Shown here: one piece after another, positions 7,302-16,473 of the stretch
Layout of the letters: every line of letters starts with the position of its first letter
How positions within the stretch are numbered: the stretch's first letter is position 1
From: Krasilnikovia cinnamomea
GTDB taxonomy: Bacteria > Actinomycetota > Actinomycetes > Mycobacteriales > Micromonosporaceae
DNA: 64,000 bases
NCBI RefSeq assembly: GCF_004217545.1
Contig: NZ_SHKY01000001.1
Location: forward strand, 1,736,001-1,800,000
Reading direction: 5' to 3'
Made by a program: the position numbers and the translations under genes
The notes under the pieces: model-generated
What the model was told of the DNA's origin: nothing
Database searches by the model: none
Seen by the model: the letters and a program-made list of their open reading frames with translations, nothing else

Positions 7302-8962
7302 TCCACTCCCACCAGCAGGTGGTAGCGCGGCTGCCCACCCGTGTAGAGATGCACCTCGACGAAGGGCCAGGTGTGGCCCACGTGCGAGCGCAACGTCGGA
7401 TCCAGATCGGCCGGGGCGTCGGCGCCCAGCACCAGCGTGACCATCTCGCCGCCGCCGCCGAGCATCCGGTCGATCAGCTGTTTGGACACGGTCTCCAGGT
7501 CGTCGCCGATGATGTGCACCTCGCCGTCGACCAGGCCCAGCAGGTCACCCGGGCGGCAGCGTCCGGCCACGGTGAACGCCTCCCGGCCCGCGGTGCACAC
7601 CTCGCCGTACCGGCAGGCGCCGGCGGCCTCGGCCATCGCGATCACGTCGTCGGCGAAGCGCCGCTGCGGGTCGCGCACCGCCAGCGCGGCCAGGGCCTGC
7701 ACCGGTGAACGGGTGGGCACCACGCTGACCCGGACCCCGGTGGTGGCGGCCTCCCGGGCCGCCGCGTCCGCGACCGCCTGGGTGTTGGCGTCGTTGGGGA
7801 GCAGGACCACCCGCGGCGCGCCGGTCTGATCGATCGCCGCCAGCATCTCGGCCGTGGACGGGTTGCGGCCCACCACGATCGCCCCCTCGGCGGCCAGCAG
7901 CGCGGTCAGGCCGTGGCCCGCGGCCACCACGACGGCCCCGCGCGCCTCCGGGTCGGGCACGGCGGGCGGCAGCGCCTCGGGCACGGGCACCCGCTCCTCC
8001 AGCGCGGTGACCGTGATCCGGTGCGGGCGCCCGGCGACGACCCCCGCCTCGATCGCCGCGCCGATGTCGTCGACGTGGACGTGCACGTTCCAGGTGGGCG
8101 GGCTGCCGTCCCCGGTGCCGACCACCACCAGCGAGTCGCCCAGCTCGCCCAGGGTGGCGCGCAGCCGCGCCACGGCGGCGGGCTCGGCGTCCAGCAGATA
8201 CTGCACCTCATACCCGAACGCGGACCCGCCCTCGTGCGCGACACCGCCGTCGAGCCCGGCTGGCGGTGAGCCGTTGGCCGGTGAGCCGTCGCCCGGCGAC
8301 CCGTGGCCCTCGGCGGGCACCGCGAGGCCGTCGAGGGCGTCGACCAGGGCCTCCAGCAGCAGCACCAGGCCCCGGCCGCCCGCGTCGACCACCCCCGCGC
8401 GGGCCAGCACGGGCAGCTGCTGCGGGGTCCGGGCCAGGGCTTCGGCCGCCGCCCGGGCCGCCGCCCGCGCGGTCGCCACCAGATCGTCCGAGGCGATCCG
8501 GCCCGCACCGTCGGCCGCCGCCGCCACGACGGACAGGACCGTGCCCTCCACGGGACGGGCCACCGCCGCGTACGCCGCGTCGGTCGCGGTGCGCAGGGCG
8601 CGGGCCAGCTCGGCGCCGCGCACCGCGACCACGGTGGCGAACGTGTCGGCCATGCCGCGCAGGATCTGGGAGACGATCACCCCGGAGTTGCCCCGGGCGC
8701 CCAGCAGCGCGCCCCGCGCCATCCGGCGCATCGTGTCGCCGACCGCGGCCCGCCCGTCCGGCTCGGGCTCCTCCAGCGCCTGCTGCGCGGAGGTCAGAGT
8801 GAGCACCAGGTTGGTGCCGGTGTCACCGTCGGGCACCGGGTAGACGTTCAGCTCGTCGATCTCGTGCTGGTGTGCGCGCAGGGCGGCCAACCCGCCGCCG
8901 CACCAGCGTCGGACCGCGGCGTCGTCGAGGGTGTCCAGCACGCGAAAATCGTACTCACCCAC
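7298..8962 (-). CDS. fakA: DAK2-domain fatty acid kinase subunit A-like protein
   Basis: The protein belongs to the YloV/FakA family, in which an ATP-binding DAK2 (dihydroxyacetone-kinase-like) domain phosphorylates fatty acids carried by a DegV-type FakB partner. The N-terminus has the nucleotide-binding NVYPVPDGDTGTN signature at 39-51 and ARGNSGVIVSQI near 89-100. The C-terminal half is the accessory domain usual in this family. At 554 residues it is normal length. A Pro/Gly/Ser-rich insertion near residues 220-245 is probably a flexible linker. No FakB is in the window, so substrate is inferred from the family. It is translationally coupled to recG. Confidence 0.85.
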   Translation of the reverse strand: MGEYDFRVLDTLDDAAVRRWCGGGLAALRAHQHEIDELNVYPVPDGDTGTNLVLTLTSAQQALEEPEPDGRAAVGDTMRRMARGALLGARGNSGVIVSQILRGMADTFATVVAVRGAELARALRTATDAAYAAVARPVEGTVLSVVAAAADGAGRIASDDLVATARAAARAAAEALARTPQQLPVLARAGVVDAGGRGLVLLLEALVDALDGLAVPAEGHGSPGDGSPANGSPPAGLDGGVAHEGGSAFGYEVQYLLDAEPAAVARLRATLGELGDSLVVVGTGDGSPPTWNVHVHVDDIGAAIEAGVVAGRPHRITVTALEERVPVPEALPPAVPDPEARGAVVVAAGHGLTALLAAEGAIVVGRNPSTAEMLAAIDQTGAPRVVLLPNDANTQAVADAAAREAATTGVRVSVVPTRSPVQALAALAVRDPQRRFADDVIAMAEAAGACRYGEVCTAGREAFTVAGRCRPGDLLGLVDGEVHIIGDDLETVSKQLIDRMLGGGGEMVTLVLGADAPADLDPTLRSHVGHTWPFVEVHLYTGGQPRYHLLVGVE

Positions 8963-9114
8963 ACCGACAAATCACCGAGTCAGGCGGTCGGGTCGCGCCC
9001 GCACCGGGGGCGATTGGCTGCCCGGCGCGACCATCGGGTAACCTGGCCAGGTTGCCCGCGCGCTGAGCGCTGGGCACCTCCGACGGCTCAGCGAATCAAT
9101 CCCAGGAGTATCCC

Positions 9115-9306
9115 GTGGCTAGCGTGTGCGACGTCTGTGGCAAGGGACCGGGCTTCGGCCACAACGTGTCCCACTCGCACCGGCGGACCAACCGCCGCTG
9201 GAACCCCAACATCCAGTCGGTGCGCACCCCGGCCGGTGGCGGCACGACCAAGAAGCTGAAGGTCTGCACGTCCTGCATCAAGGCCGGCAAGGTCGTCCGC
9301 GCCTGA
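9115..9306 (+). CDS. rpmB: 50S ribosomal protein L28 (zinc-binding form)
   Basis: The 63-residue protein is a structural component of the large ribosomal subunit. It keeps the zinc-ribbon cysteines, C5-x2-C8 and C51-x2-C54, so this is the C+ paralogue type that is replaced under zinc starvation in some actinobacteria. The GTG start follows AGGAG by six bases. It is transcribed divergently from the DAK2 gene and is followed at once by a terminator, so it is monocistronic. Confidence 0.97.
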   Translation: MASVCDVCGKGPGFGHNVSHSHRRTNRRWNPNIQSVRTPAGGGTTKKLKVCTSCIKAGKVVRA

Positions 9307-9338
9307 CGCGGGCCACCACCAAGACCGCCGTTCTGCCG

Positions 9339-9367
9339 TAGCCGCCGGGTCACCGACCCGGCGGCTA
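9339..9367 (+). terminator. terminator after rpmB
   Basis: TAGCCGCCGGGTC (9339-9351) pairs perfectly over 13 bp with GACCCGGCGGCTA (9355-9367) around a three-base loop. It lies in the convergent spacer between rpmB and the acetyltransferase gene, so it may act in both directions. Confidence 0.8.
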
Positions 9368-9397
9368 TCTGCGTTGTCCCGGCCGCGTTGTCCCGGC

Positions 9398-9856
9398 CTA
9401 CAACGTACGGGCGTACGACAGCACCCCGTCCTGGCCCTTGTAGTAGCCGAAGTCCTCGATCCGCTCGTACCCGGAGGACGTGTACAGCGCGATCGCCTCC
9501 GGCTGGCGGTCCCCGGTCTCCAGGATCATCCGCTTGCGCCCCTCGGCCCGCGCCGACTCCTCCACCGCCGCCAGCAGCCGCCGGGCCACCCCGCGCCCCC
9601 GCACCGACGGGGACGTGTACATGCGCTTGAGTTCCGCGTCCTCGCCGTGCGCACGCCAACCCGCGCACCCCACCAGCGCCTCCCCCAGGTACGCCCCGAA
9701 GAACGCCCCCGAGGGCGCCTCGAAGTCGTCGAGGGCGATCGGGGTGTCGTCGCCGGTCCCGCCGTACCGCTGGGAGAGGTCGCCCAGCGCGTCCGCGACC
9801 AGCAACTGCACCTCGGGCGAGGTAAACCGGGCCGGCCGGATATCGATCTCACTCAC
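9398..9856 (-). CDS. GNAT family N-acetyltransferase
   Basis: This 152-residue cytoplasmic enzyme would move an acetyl group from acetyl-CoA to an amine. The acetyl-CoA pyrophosphate loop RGRGVA is at residues 86-91, preceded by the beta-4 strand AELKRMYTSP and followed by the helix ARRLLAAVEESARA. The IALYTSSGYERI segment near residue 125 is the usual GNAT motif B. The substrate cannot be read from the sequence. It starts 18 bases after the thiL stop and is probably cotranscribed with it. Confidence 0.88.
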   Translation of the reverse strand: MSEIDIRPARFTSPEVQLLVADALGDLSQRYGGTGDDTPIALDDFEAPSGAFFGAYLGEALVGCAGWRAHGEDAELKRMYTSPSVRGRGVARRLLAAVEESARAEGRKRMILETGDRQPEAIALYTSSGYERIEDFGYYKGQDGVLSYARTL

Positions 9857-9874
9857 GGGGGACCACCCTAGCCG

Positions 9875-10813
9875 TCAGCGGAAGTGGTCCCACCCGGTGC
9901 CGCCCTGCCACGGCTTGCGGTCCACGGTCACGCCGGTGCCCTCGTGCACGCCGCCGATCACCCGCCACTGCGCGGGCAGCGTCACCCCCGGCGGGAACGT
10001 CGCGGCCAGCGCGTGGTCGTCGCCGCCGCCCAGCACCCACTGGAACGGGTCCACGCCCAGCGCGATCGCCGCGTCCCGCATCGCACCCGGGATCTCGAAC
10101 GCCTCGGTGTGCAGGTCGATGCCGACGACGCTGGCCGCGGCCACGTGGCCCAGGTCCTGCAGCAGCCCGTCCGAGACGTCGATCATCGACGTGGCCCCCA
10201 ACGTCGCCGCGGCCGCGCCCGCCTCGTACGGGACCTCGGGCCGCCGGTACGCCTCGACCAGCAGTTTCGGGGTCCGGAAGCCGCGCGACAGCACGGTGTA
10301 CCCGCCCGCCGCGTAGCCGGTCCGCCCCGCGAGCGCGACCACGTCCCCCGGCTGGGCCCCGCTGCGCAGCACCGGGGCGCGCCCGCCCAGGTCGCCGAGC
10401 GCGGTGACCGCGACCGTCAGGGTGGGGCTGGCGGACATGTCCCCGCCCACCACCCCGGCGCCGACCTTGGCGGCCTCGGCGGACAGCCCGGCGGCCAGGT
10501 CCTCGGCCCACGAGATGTCCAGGTCGACGGGCACGCACAGCCCCACCAGCAGCGCCGTGGGGCTGGCTCCCATGGCGGCGATGTCGGCCAGGTTCGCGGC
10601 GGCGGCCCGATGACCGACGTCGGTGGCGCTCGACCAGTCCCGCCGGAAGTGCCGGCCCTCCACGAGCACGTCGGTGCTCGCCACGACGCGGCCGTCCGAC
10701 GCGGCCACCACCGCGGCGTCGTCGCCCGGGCCGAGCAGGCTCGCCGTACCGAAATCGAGCCGCGCGACGATCCGGGCGATGAGCCCGAACTCCCCCGCCT
10801 CCGCGATGCTCAC
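9875..10813 (-). CDS. thiL: thiamine-monophosphate kinase
   Basis: ThiL phosphorylates thiamine monophosphate with ATP to give thiamine pyrophosphate. The GTG start at 10813 follows AAGGAAGGGG and gives 312 residues beginning VSIAEAGEFGLIARI; longer in-frame extensions have no ribosome site. The ATP-binding GPGDDAAV motif is at 28-35, a metal-binding STDVLVEGRHF segment is near 46-56, and GGDMSASP appears mid-protein as in family members. The GNAT gene follows. The product supplies the cofactor of the acetolactate synthase encoded at 45.9-47.7 kb. Confidence 0.93.
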   Translation of the reverse strand: MSIAEAGEFGLIARIVARLDFGTASLLGPGDDAAVVAASDGRVVASTDVLVEGRHFRRDWSSATDVGHRAAAANLADIAAMGASPTALLVGLCVPVDLDISWAEDLAAGLSAEAAKVGAGVVGGDMSASPTLTVAVTALGDLGGRAPVLRSGAQPGDVVALAGRTGYAAGGYTVLSRGFRTPKLLVEAYRRPEVPYEAGAAAATLGATSMIDVSDGLLQDLGHVAAASVVGIDLHTEAFEIPGAMRDAAIALGVDPFQWVLGGGDDHALAATFPPGVTLPAQWRVIGGVHEGTGVTVDRKPWQGGTGWDHFR

Positions 10814-10910
10814 GTCGCCATTCCCCTTCCTTACGGTGGCATTCCGCTTTCCGGCCGCTCCGTGCTGTAGTTTCACGTTCGGGTCGCCAGCGGCGGAGAG
10901 GAGTCGGATC

Positions 10911-11144
10911 GTGGTCCAGGCATACATCCTCATCCAGACGGAGGTCGGAAAGGCCCGTGACGTGGCCGCAGCGATCGACAAAATCCCCGGAGTGGTCCGG
11001 GTCGACGCGGTCACCGGCCCTTACGACGTGGTGGTGCTGTCCGAGGCGCACAACGTCGACGAGCTGGGGCAGCTCATTGTGAGCAAGGTCCAGTACGTAC
11101 CGGGCATCACCCGGACCCTGACCTGCTCCGTGGTAAATCTCTGA
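10911..11144 (+). CDS. stand-alone Lrp/AsnC ligand-binding (RAM) domain protein
   Basis: The 77-residue protein consists only of the amino-acid-sensing RAM domain of Lrp/AsnC regulators: an alpha/beta sandwich with VQAYILIQTEVGKARDVA at the start and the conserved VTGPYDVVVL strand near residue 40. There is no helix-turn-helix, so it cannot bind DNA as these regulators do. Such short proteins form oligomers and may modulate full-length Lrp proteins or bind amino acids. The GTG start follows GGAGAGGAG. It is divergent from thiL and two bases from the next gene. Confidence 0.88.
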   Translation: MVQAYILIQTEVGKARDVAAAIDKIPGVVRVDAVTGPYDVVVLSEAHNVDELGQLIVSKVQYVPGITRTLTCSVVNL

Positions 11145-11146
11145 GC

Positions 11147-11785
11147 ATGCTCGACCTGGAAACCCGCGAAGAAACGCCAGTGCCCGACCGGACGACACGC
11201 CGCGCGGCCCTGTGGGCCACGGTGGTCGCGGTGCCGGTCGCCGTACTCGTGGGGTTCCTGGCCTTCACGCAGGTCCTGCGTCCCGCCCAGCCGGCGGCCG
11301 CACCCACCACGGCCGCGCCGAGCGCGCGGGCCGCCGTGCCGGACACCCCGGTGCCGATGGCCGCGCCCGCGCTGTCCGCGCGGGCCGCGCAGGTGTGCCA
11401 GGCGGTCACCTCGGCGCTGCCCGGGACGCTGCGCGACCTGCCCGCCCGGCAGGTGACCGCGGGGCCGCGGCAGAACGCCGCCTGGGGCGAGCCGCCGATC
11501 ACCCTGGCCTGCGGGGTCGCGCAGCCCGCGATGTGCGCCACGCTGGACGGGGGCGCCGGTTGCGTGCCGCTCGACGCCGAACTGCTGAACATGAACGAGG
11601 TCTGCTGGTACGCGCGCCAGGACCCGGCCGGGCCGGTCTTCACGACCCTGGACCGGGAGGTGCCGGTCCGGGTCACGGTGCCGACGGGGTATGCGCAGGC
11701 CGCCCAGTGGGCCAACGAGTTCTCCGACGCCGTCGCCGCCGCGAGCCGCAAGCGGACCACGGGCGTGCCCTCGGGCTGCCGCTAG
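11147..11785 (+). CDS. DUF3515 family membrane-anchored protein
   Basis: The 212-residue protein has a basic cytoplasmic N-terminus, one transmembrane helix (about 20-45), a Pro/Ala/Thr linker and an extracellular domain of about 130 residues. That domain contains several cysteines (VCQAV, LACGV, MCATL, GCVPL, VCWYA and the final SGCR) that may form disulfides. The domain matches actinobacterial DUF3515, usually encoded beside ddl as here. Its function is not established. The start codon lies two bases after the stop of the Lrp-domain gene, indicating coupling. Confidence 0.85.
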   Translation: MLDLETREETPVPDRTTRRAALWATVVAVPVAVLVGFLAFTQVLRPAQPAAAPTTAAPSARAAVPDTPVPMAAPALSARAAQVCQAVTSALPGTLRDLPARQVTAGPRQNAAWGEPPITLACGVAQPAMCATLDGGAGCVPLDAELLNMNEVCWYARQDPAGPVFTTLDREVPVRVTVPTGYAQAAQWANEFSDAVAAASRKRTTGVPSGCR

Positions 11786-11828
11786 CCGGACGCCGCCCAC
11801 GGGCGGACCGACCCCGCCCGACGCACGG

Positions 11829-12926
11829 TCAGTGCAGGCCGGTGCCGCGCCGCAGGGCGGTGCGGATCAGCCGGTCCACCAGCTTCGGGTACTCCAGGCC
11901 GGTGGCCGCCCACATCAGCGGGAACATCGAGGTCGGGGTGAACCCCGGCATCGTGTTGATCTCGTTGAGGTAGATCTGGTGGTCGGCCGTGACGAAGAAG
12001 TCGACCCGGCCCAGCCCGGCGCAGTCCAGGGCGGTGAAGGTGCGGCAGGCGTACTCCTGCACCTTCCGGCTCACCTCGAGCGGCAGGTCGGCGGGGATGT
12101 CGTACGAGGAGGACCCGTCGAGGTACTTCGCCTCGAAGTCGTAGAACTCGTGGTCGCTGACGTGGATCTCGGCCAGCAGCGACGCCTCGGGCGCGCCGCC
12201 GGCCTCCCCCTCCAGCACCCCGCACTCGATCTCGCGCCCCACGACGGCCGCCTCGATGAGCACCTTGGGGTCGATCTGCCGGGCCGTCGCGACCGCCGCG
12301 TCCAACTCGGCCCAGTCGCTGACCTTGGTGATGCCGTGCGACGAACCGGCCCGGGACGGCTTGACGAAGACGGGCAGGCCGAGGCGCTCCTTGTCCGCCT
12401 GGGACAGCGAGGCACCGGCGCGCAGCACCGCGTACGGGCCGACCGGAATGCCCTCGGCCGCCGCGAGCTTCTTGGTGAACTCCTTGTCCATGGCGGCGGC
12501 GGAGGCGAACACGTTGGCACCCACATACGGGATGCCGGCCATCTCCAGCAGGCCCTGGATGGTGCCGTCCTCGCCGTACGCGCCGTGCAGCACCGGGAAG
12601 ACGACGTCCACGTCCGCGAGCGCGGTGGCCCCGGCGGTCGGGTCGAGCACCAGCAGGCCGTTGGCGGTGGGGTCGGTGGGCAGCACCACCGCCGAGCCCG
12701 CCGCCGCGGTGATCTCGGGCAGCCGCCGGTTCGCGATGGCCAGTGGAGCCGGGTCGGCGCTGGCCAGCACCCAGCGGCCCGCGCGGGTGATGCCGACCGG
12801 CACGACCTCGTACTCGTCCGGGGAGAGGGCGGACAGGATGCTGCCGGCGCTGACGCAGGAGATGCCGTGCTCGGTGCTGCGCCCGCCGAACACGAGCGCC
12901 ACACGGGTCTTGCGAGGGGTCGACAC
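11829..12926 (-). CDS. ddl: D-alanine--D-alanine ligase
   Basis: Ddl joins two D-alanines with ATP to make the dipeptide end of the peptidoglycan precursor. I prefer the GTG at 12926 (VSTPRKTRVALVFGGRSTEH) because AGGAG lies seven bases upstream; an ATG five codons earlier has no ribosome site. That gives 365 residues. The N-terminal GGRSTEH, the ATP-grasp core and the C-terminal metal site NEINTMPGFTPTSMFP are intact. It is convergent with the DUF3515 gene and may be the distal gene of the plsC-gpsA cluster, although 185 bases separate it from the preceding gene. Confidence 0.96.
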   Translation of the reverse strand: MSTPRKTRVALVFGGRSTEHGISCVSAGSILSALSPDEYEVVPVGITRAGRWVLASADPAPLAIANRRLPEITAAAGSAVVLPTDPTANGLLVLDPTAGATALADVDVVFPVLHGAYGEDGTIQGLLEMAGIPYVGANVFASAAAMDKEFTKKLAAAEGIPVGPYAVLRAGASLSQADKERLGLPVFVKPSRAGSSHGITKVSDWAELDAAVATARQIDPKVLIEAAVVGREIECGVLEGEAGGAPEASLLAEIHVSDHEFYDFEAKYLDGSSSYDIPADLPLEVSRKVQEYACRTFTALDCAGLGRVDFFVTADHQIYLNEINTMPGFTPTSMFPLMWAATGLEYPKLVDRLIRTALRRGTGLH

Positions 12927-13111
12927 TGAAGGGCTCCTCATCCGGGGCTGTCGGGCGCCGCGTCGCCACGGCCGGCTGCCTGCTCACCTCGGCATGCCGG
13001 AGCAGACCCTACTCTGCGTAGGCCATTTCTCCGATCCCGCCAGCAGGAACACGACGAATAGGACGCACCGTCAATCAGACCAACACGTCGCGTAACCGAT
13101 TTTGCGGGAGC

Positions 13112-13501
13112 TCAGACGGCGGCGGTGAAGGTCTGCGGGAGGACGCCGGAGTCCCAGAGCCGGTCAAGGTGGGTGAGGAAGCCGACCAGGCTGCCCTCCA
13201 GCTCGCGCCGCTGCTCGGCGGAGAGCACGGCCAGCGGGTCGGAGACGACGATCCCGGCGGGATGCGCGGCGCGGGTGCCGACGAACCGGTGGCAGGCCGA
13301 GCACCACACGTAGCTCACCAGGGTGGGCCGCCGCGCCTGCGGCGGAGCATTCAGGTACGCGCGCACAGCGCGCCGACCGCACGCGGGACAGTCCCGCTCC
13401 CTGGGCTCCGCGAGGAAGCTCGTGCCCCGGGTCAGTGCCGCGACCTGGTCTCCGGTGAAACTTCCCCACTGCGGGGCCGCCTGCTCCCCCTGCGCCGTCA
13501 T
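13112..13501 (-). CDS. hypothetical zinc-ribbon-like protein
   Basis: The 129-residue protein is not recognised as a named family. It contains two CxxC knuckles, CPAC near residue 39 and CSAC near residue 67, spaced as in a treble or zinc ribbon, so metal binding is likely. The C-terminal half is predicted helical with an EQRRELEGSLVGFLTHLDRLW segment split by charged residues. It starts 24 bases after the stop of the PLP enzyme gene, so it is the next gene of that operon. No signal peptide or membrane helix is visible. Confidence 0.7.
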   Translation of the reverse strand: MTAQGEQAAPQWGSFTGDQVAALTRGTSFLAEPRERDCPACGRRAVRAYLNAPPQARRPTLVSYVWCSACHRFVGTRAAHPAGIVVSDPLAVLSAEQRRELEGSLVGFLTHLDRLWDSGVLPQTFTAAV

Positions 13502-13525
13502 GCGCTCACCGTAGCGGTGTACGCC

Positions 13526-14626
13526 TCAGGCGGCGTCGAGGGCGTCGGTCAGGTCGGCGAGCAGGTCGGCCGTGTCCTCGATGCCGCAGGACAGGCGCAC
13601 GAAGCCGGGGGCGGTGTCGTCGCCCCACTGGGCGCGCCGGTCCGCCGAGGTGTGCACCCCGCCGAACGACGTCGCCGCGAACACCAGCCGCGACGCGGCC
13701 AGGAACCGGGCCACCCGTTCCGCGCCGCCCAGGTCGAACGAGACCACCCCGGGGATCCGCCGCATCTGCGCCCGGGCCAGCGCGTACGAAGGATCGCCCG
13801 GCAGCCCCGGCCAGCGCAGCCCGGTGACGTCCGTACGGTCCGCCAGCAGCCGGGCCACGGCGTCCGCGTTCGCGCTCTGCCGGGCCAGCCGCAGGTCCAG
13901 GGTCGCCAGCGACCGGTGGGCCAGCCAGGCGTCGAACGCGCCCGGGATGCCGCCGGTCTGCGCCCGCCACGTGGTCATCCGGGCCAGCAGGTCCTCGTCC
14001 CCGGTGGCGACGTAGCCGAGCAGCACGTCGGAGTGCCCGGTCAGCGCCTTCGTGCCGGAGGCGACGACCACGTCGGCGCCGAGCTCCAGCGGGCGCTGGC
14101 CCAGCGGCGTGGCGGTGGTGTTGTCCACGGCGACCAGCGCGCCCGACGCGTGCGCGGCGGCGGCCACCGCCCGGATGTCACACACGTCCAGACCGGGATT
14201 CGCGGGCGTCTCCAGCAGCACCAGCCGGACCCCGTCGAACGCCGGGTACGGCCCGGCCGTGGGCACCAGGACGGTACGGACCCCCAGGTCCCGCAGGGCA
14301 CCCTCGGCGAACGCGCGCACCGTGAAGTACCCGTCCGACGGCAACGCGACCGTGTCGCCCGCCCGCAGGGTGGCCAGCAGCAGCCCCGTGATGGCGGCCT
14401 GCCCGCTGGCGAACGCCAGCGCCGGTCCGCCCTCCAGTTCCCCGATGGCCGCCTCCAGGGCGCGCCGGGTCGGGTTGTCGGGACGCCCGTACCCGTCGCG
14501 GCCCGGCCCGGTCTCCGGATCCAGGTGGTACGGCGCGGCGAACACCGGCCCCGGCAGGAACGGCTGCCCCGGCTCCGGCGCCGGCAACCCGGCGTGCACG
14601 GCGCGGGTGCCGTCGCCGTACGTCAT
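13526..14626 (-). CDS. cystathionine gamma-synthase/lyase family PLP enzyme
   Basis: This 366-residue fold-type I enzyme of the Cys/Met metabolism family would catalyse gamma- or beta-elimination or replacement on a sulfur amino acid. The pyridoxal-binding lysine is K193 in [14 protein letters not shown], preceded by the VDNTTATP segment that holds the cofactor aspartate. The [16 protein letters not shown] start and the late [16 protein letters not shown] segment match cystathionine gamma-lyase-like proteins, but the exact reaction cannot be fixed. The ATG overlaps the gpsA stop (ATGA), placing it in the plsC-gpsA operon. Confidence 0.85.
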   Translation of the reverse strand: MTYGDGTRAVHAGLPAPEPGQPFLPGPVFAAPYHLDPETGPGRDGYGRPDNPTRRALEAAIGELEGGPALAFASGQAAITGLLLATLRAGDTVALPSDGYFTVRAFAEGALRDLGVRTVLVPTAGPYPAFDGVRLVLLETPANPGLDVCDIRAVAAAAHASGALVAVDNTTATPLGQRPLELGADVVVASGTKALTGHSDVLLGYVATGDEDLLARMTTWRAQTGGIPGAFDAWLAHRSLATLDLRLARQSANADAVARLLADRTDVTGLRWPGLPGDPSYALARAQMRRIPGVVSFDLGGAERVARFLAASRLVFAATSFGGVHTSADRRAQWGDDTAPGFVRLSCGIEDTADLLADLTDALDAA

Positions 14627-15615
14627 TCGGGTTTCATCTCCCGGCCCATCAGCAGCTTCACCGCGACCCGCGGGTCCACGCCCTCGTGGCAGACGCGCTC
14701 CACCTGCTCGGTGATCGGCATCTCGACGCCGTGGGCGCGGGCCAGGTCCCGCACGGCCAGGCAGCTCTTGACGCCCTCGGCGGTCTGCTTGGTGGAGGCC
14801 TGCGCCGCCTCCAGCGACTCGCCGCGCCCCAGGTGCTCGCCGAAGGTCCGGTTGCGCGACAGCGGCGACGAGCAGGTGGCCACCAGGTCGCCCAGCCCGG
14901 CCAGCCCGGCGAAGGTCAGCGGGTCCGCGCCGAGCGCGACGCCCAGCCGGGCCGTCTCGGCCAGCCCCCGGGTGATCAGCGACGCCCGGGTGTTGTCGCC
15001 CAGCCCCATCGCGGTGGCCATGCCGTACGCCAGCGCGATCACGTTCTTCACCGCGCCGCCCAGCTCGCACCCGATGACGTCGTCGCTGGTGTACGGCCGC
15101 AGGTACGGCAGCGCGATGGCCTGCTGGACCTGCTTGGCCCGGCCCTCGTCGGTGCACGCGACGACCGTGGCGGCGGGCTGTTCACCGGCGATCTCGGGGG
15201 CCAGGTTGGGCCCGGAGACGACCGCGACGCGGCCCGGGTCCACCTGGGCGGTCTCCACGATCACCTGGCTCATCCGCTTGGTGGTGCCCAGCTCGATGCC
15301 CTTCATCAGCGAGATGAGGGTGGCGTCGCCCGGGATGTGCGGTGCCCAGTCGGCCAGGTTCGCGCGCAGGGTCTGCGAGGGCACCGCGATGAACACCATG
15401 CCCGCCCCCGCCACCGCCGCCGGCAGGTCGTGGGTGGCGGTGACCCGGTCGGGCAGCTTGACCCCGGGCAGCGAGCCCTCGTTGACGCCCCGCTCGCGGA
15501 TGGCCTGGGCCACCGCTTCGCGCCGCGCCCAGATCGTCACGTCCGCGCCCGCCTCGGCGAGTACCTTCGCGAACGCCGTACCCCACGCACCGGAGCCCAG
15601 GACCGTGGCCTTCAT
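14623..15615 (-). CDS. gpsA: NAD(P)H-dependent glycerol-3-phosphate dehydrogenase
   Basis: GpsA reduces dihydroxyacetone phosphate to sn-glycerol-3-phosphate, the backbone for phospholipids. The 330-residue protein opens with the dinucleotide motif [11 protein letters not shown] (GxGxxG at 7-12), has the catalytic-lysine segment [13 protein letters not shown] mid-protein and the substrate-binding [16 protein letters not shown] element (here [12 protein letters not shown]). Its start overlaps the stop of the upstream acyltransferase gene. Co-transcription of an acyltransferase with gpsA makes biochemical sense because GpsA supplies the acyl acceptor. Confidence 0.96.
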   Translation of the reverse strand: MKATVLGSGAWGTAFAKVLAEAGADVTIWARREAVAQAIRERGVNEGSLPGVKLPDRVTATHDLPAAVAGAGMVFIAVPSQTLRANLADWAPHIPGDATLISLMKGIELGTTKRMSQVIVETAQVDPGRVAVVSGPNLAPEIAGEQPAATVVACTDEGRAKQVQQAIALPYLRPYTSDDVIGCELGGAVKNVIALAYGMATAMGLGDNTRASLITRGLAETARLGVALGADPLTFAGLAGLGDLVATCSSPLSRNRTFGEHLGRGESLEAAQASTKQTAEGVKSCLAVRDLARAHGVEMPITEQVERVCHEGVDPRVAVKLLMGREMKPE

Positions 15616-16352
15616 TCCGTACCTCCGTCAGGGGTGTCCGTGACCGCGGTGCGCCGTCCGCCCGGCTGGTACAGCGGCGGCGGTGGGGCGCCGCGCAGCT
15701 CGCCCAGCAGGTCGCGGATGGTCAGCATGATGGCCTCGGTCATCTGCTCCAGCACCGTACGGCTCGCCGCCTCGCCCTGCCAGCGACTCAGGTCGACCGG
15801 TTTGCCCGCGGCGACCCGGACCGGGATGCGCGGGCGCACCGAGAACCTCTTGGTGCGCGGGTCGAACACCCGCTGCGCGCCGTCGAGCGCCACGGGGATG
15901 ACCGGCGCGCCCGTGAGCAGCGCCAGCCGCGCGGCCCCGGTCTTGCCGCGCATCGGCCACAGGTCCGGTTCGCGGGTGGTGGTGCCCTCGGGGTAGATGA
16001 CCACGATGCCGCCGGCGCGGATCGCCGCGACGAGCGTGTCGAGCGACCGGACGGCCTCCACGCTGCCGCGCTCGACCGGGATCTGCTCGACCTTGTTCAG
16101 CAGGAAACCGACGCCGGGAACCTTCCAGATGCTGGCCTTGCCGAGGAACTGCGGCCAGCGGCCGGCGCCGAAGATGAAGTGGGCGAGCACCAGCGGGTCG
16201 AAGTGGGAGAGGTGGTTCGACACGATGATCGCGCCGCCGGTCGCGGGCAGGTTGTCCAGGCCGGTCCAGGTGTGCTTCGTCCAGACCTTCATCGTCGGCA
16301 GGGCCAGCCCCACGGCGACCCACTGCCAGAACCCGAGCTTGCGCTGCGCCAC
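15612..16352 (-). CDS. plsC: 1-acyl-sn-glycerol-3-phosphate acyltransferase
   Basis: The enzyme transfers an acyl chain to lysophosphatidic acid in phospholipid synthesis. The catalytic HX4D motif is NHLSHFD at residues 46-52, the PEGT motif is at 121-124, and the PVIPVAL strand follows. The GTG at 16352 has AGGGAG five bases upstream and gives 246 residues; an in-frame GTG 13 codons earlier lacks a site. The N-terminus has a hydrophobic stretch (8-20) that could associate with the membrane. The Pro-rich C-terminal tail is variable in the family. Confidence 0.9.
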   Translation of the reverse strand: MAQRKLGFWQWVAVGLALPTMKVWTKHTWTGLDNLPATGGAIIVSNHLSHFDPLVLAHFIFGAGRWPQFLGKASIWKVPGVGFLLNKVEQIPVERGSVEAVRSLDTLVAAIRAGGIVVIYPEGTTTREPDLWPMRGKTGAARLALLTGAPVIPVALDGAQRVFDPRTKRFSVRPRIPVRVAAGKPVDLSRWQGEAASRTVLEQMTEAIMLTIRDLLGELRGAPPPPLYQPGGRRTAVTDTPDGGTE

Positions 16353-16461
16353 TGCGTCTCCCTGCTCCCGCGGCGCACCCCCGCCGCCCACACCCCTGCG
16401 ACGAAATCATGCCTGTTCCCCGGCGCCGGAGCCAGGCAGGGGTACGCCGCCGCGTCGCTGG

Positions 16462-16467
16462 CAGGAT
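16462..16467 (+). promoter_or_regulatory. -10 box of a probable leaderless promoter (cofC)
   Basis: CAGGAT ends exactly six bases before the GTG start of cofC, and there is no Shine-Dalgarno sequence between them. The same spacing recurs before many genes in this window. Confidence 0.5.
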
Positions 16468-16473
16468 GGGACC

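Noticed and set aside
13169..15643. 824-codon plus-strand frame opposite the PLP enzyme and gpsA
   Set aside because: It runs through several conserved minus-strand genes and shows no domain; open length comes from GC bias.
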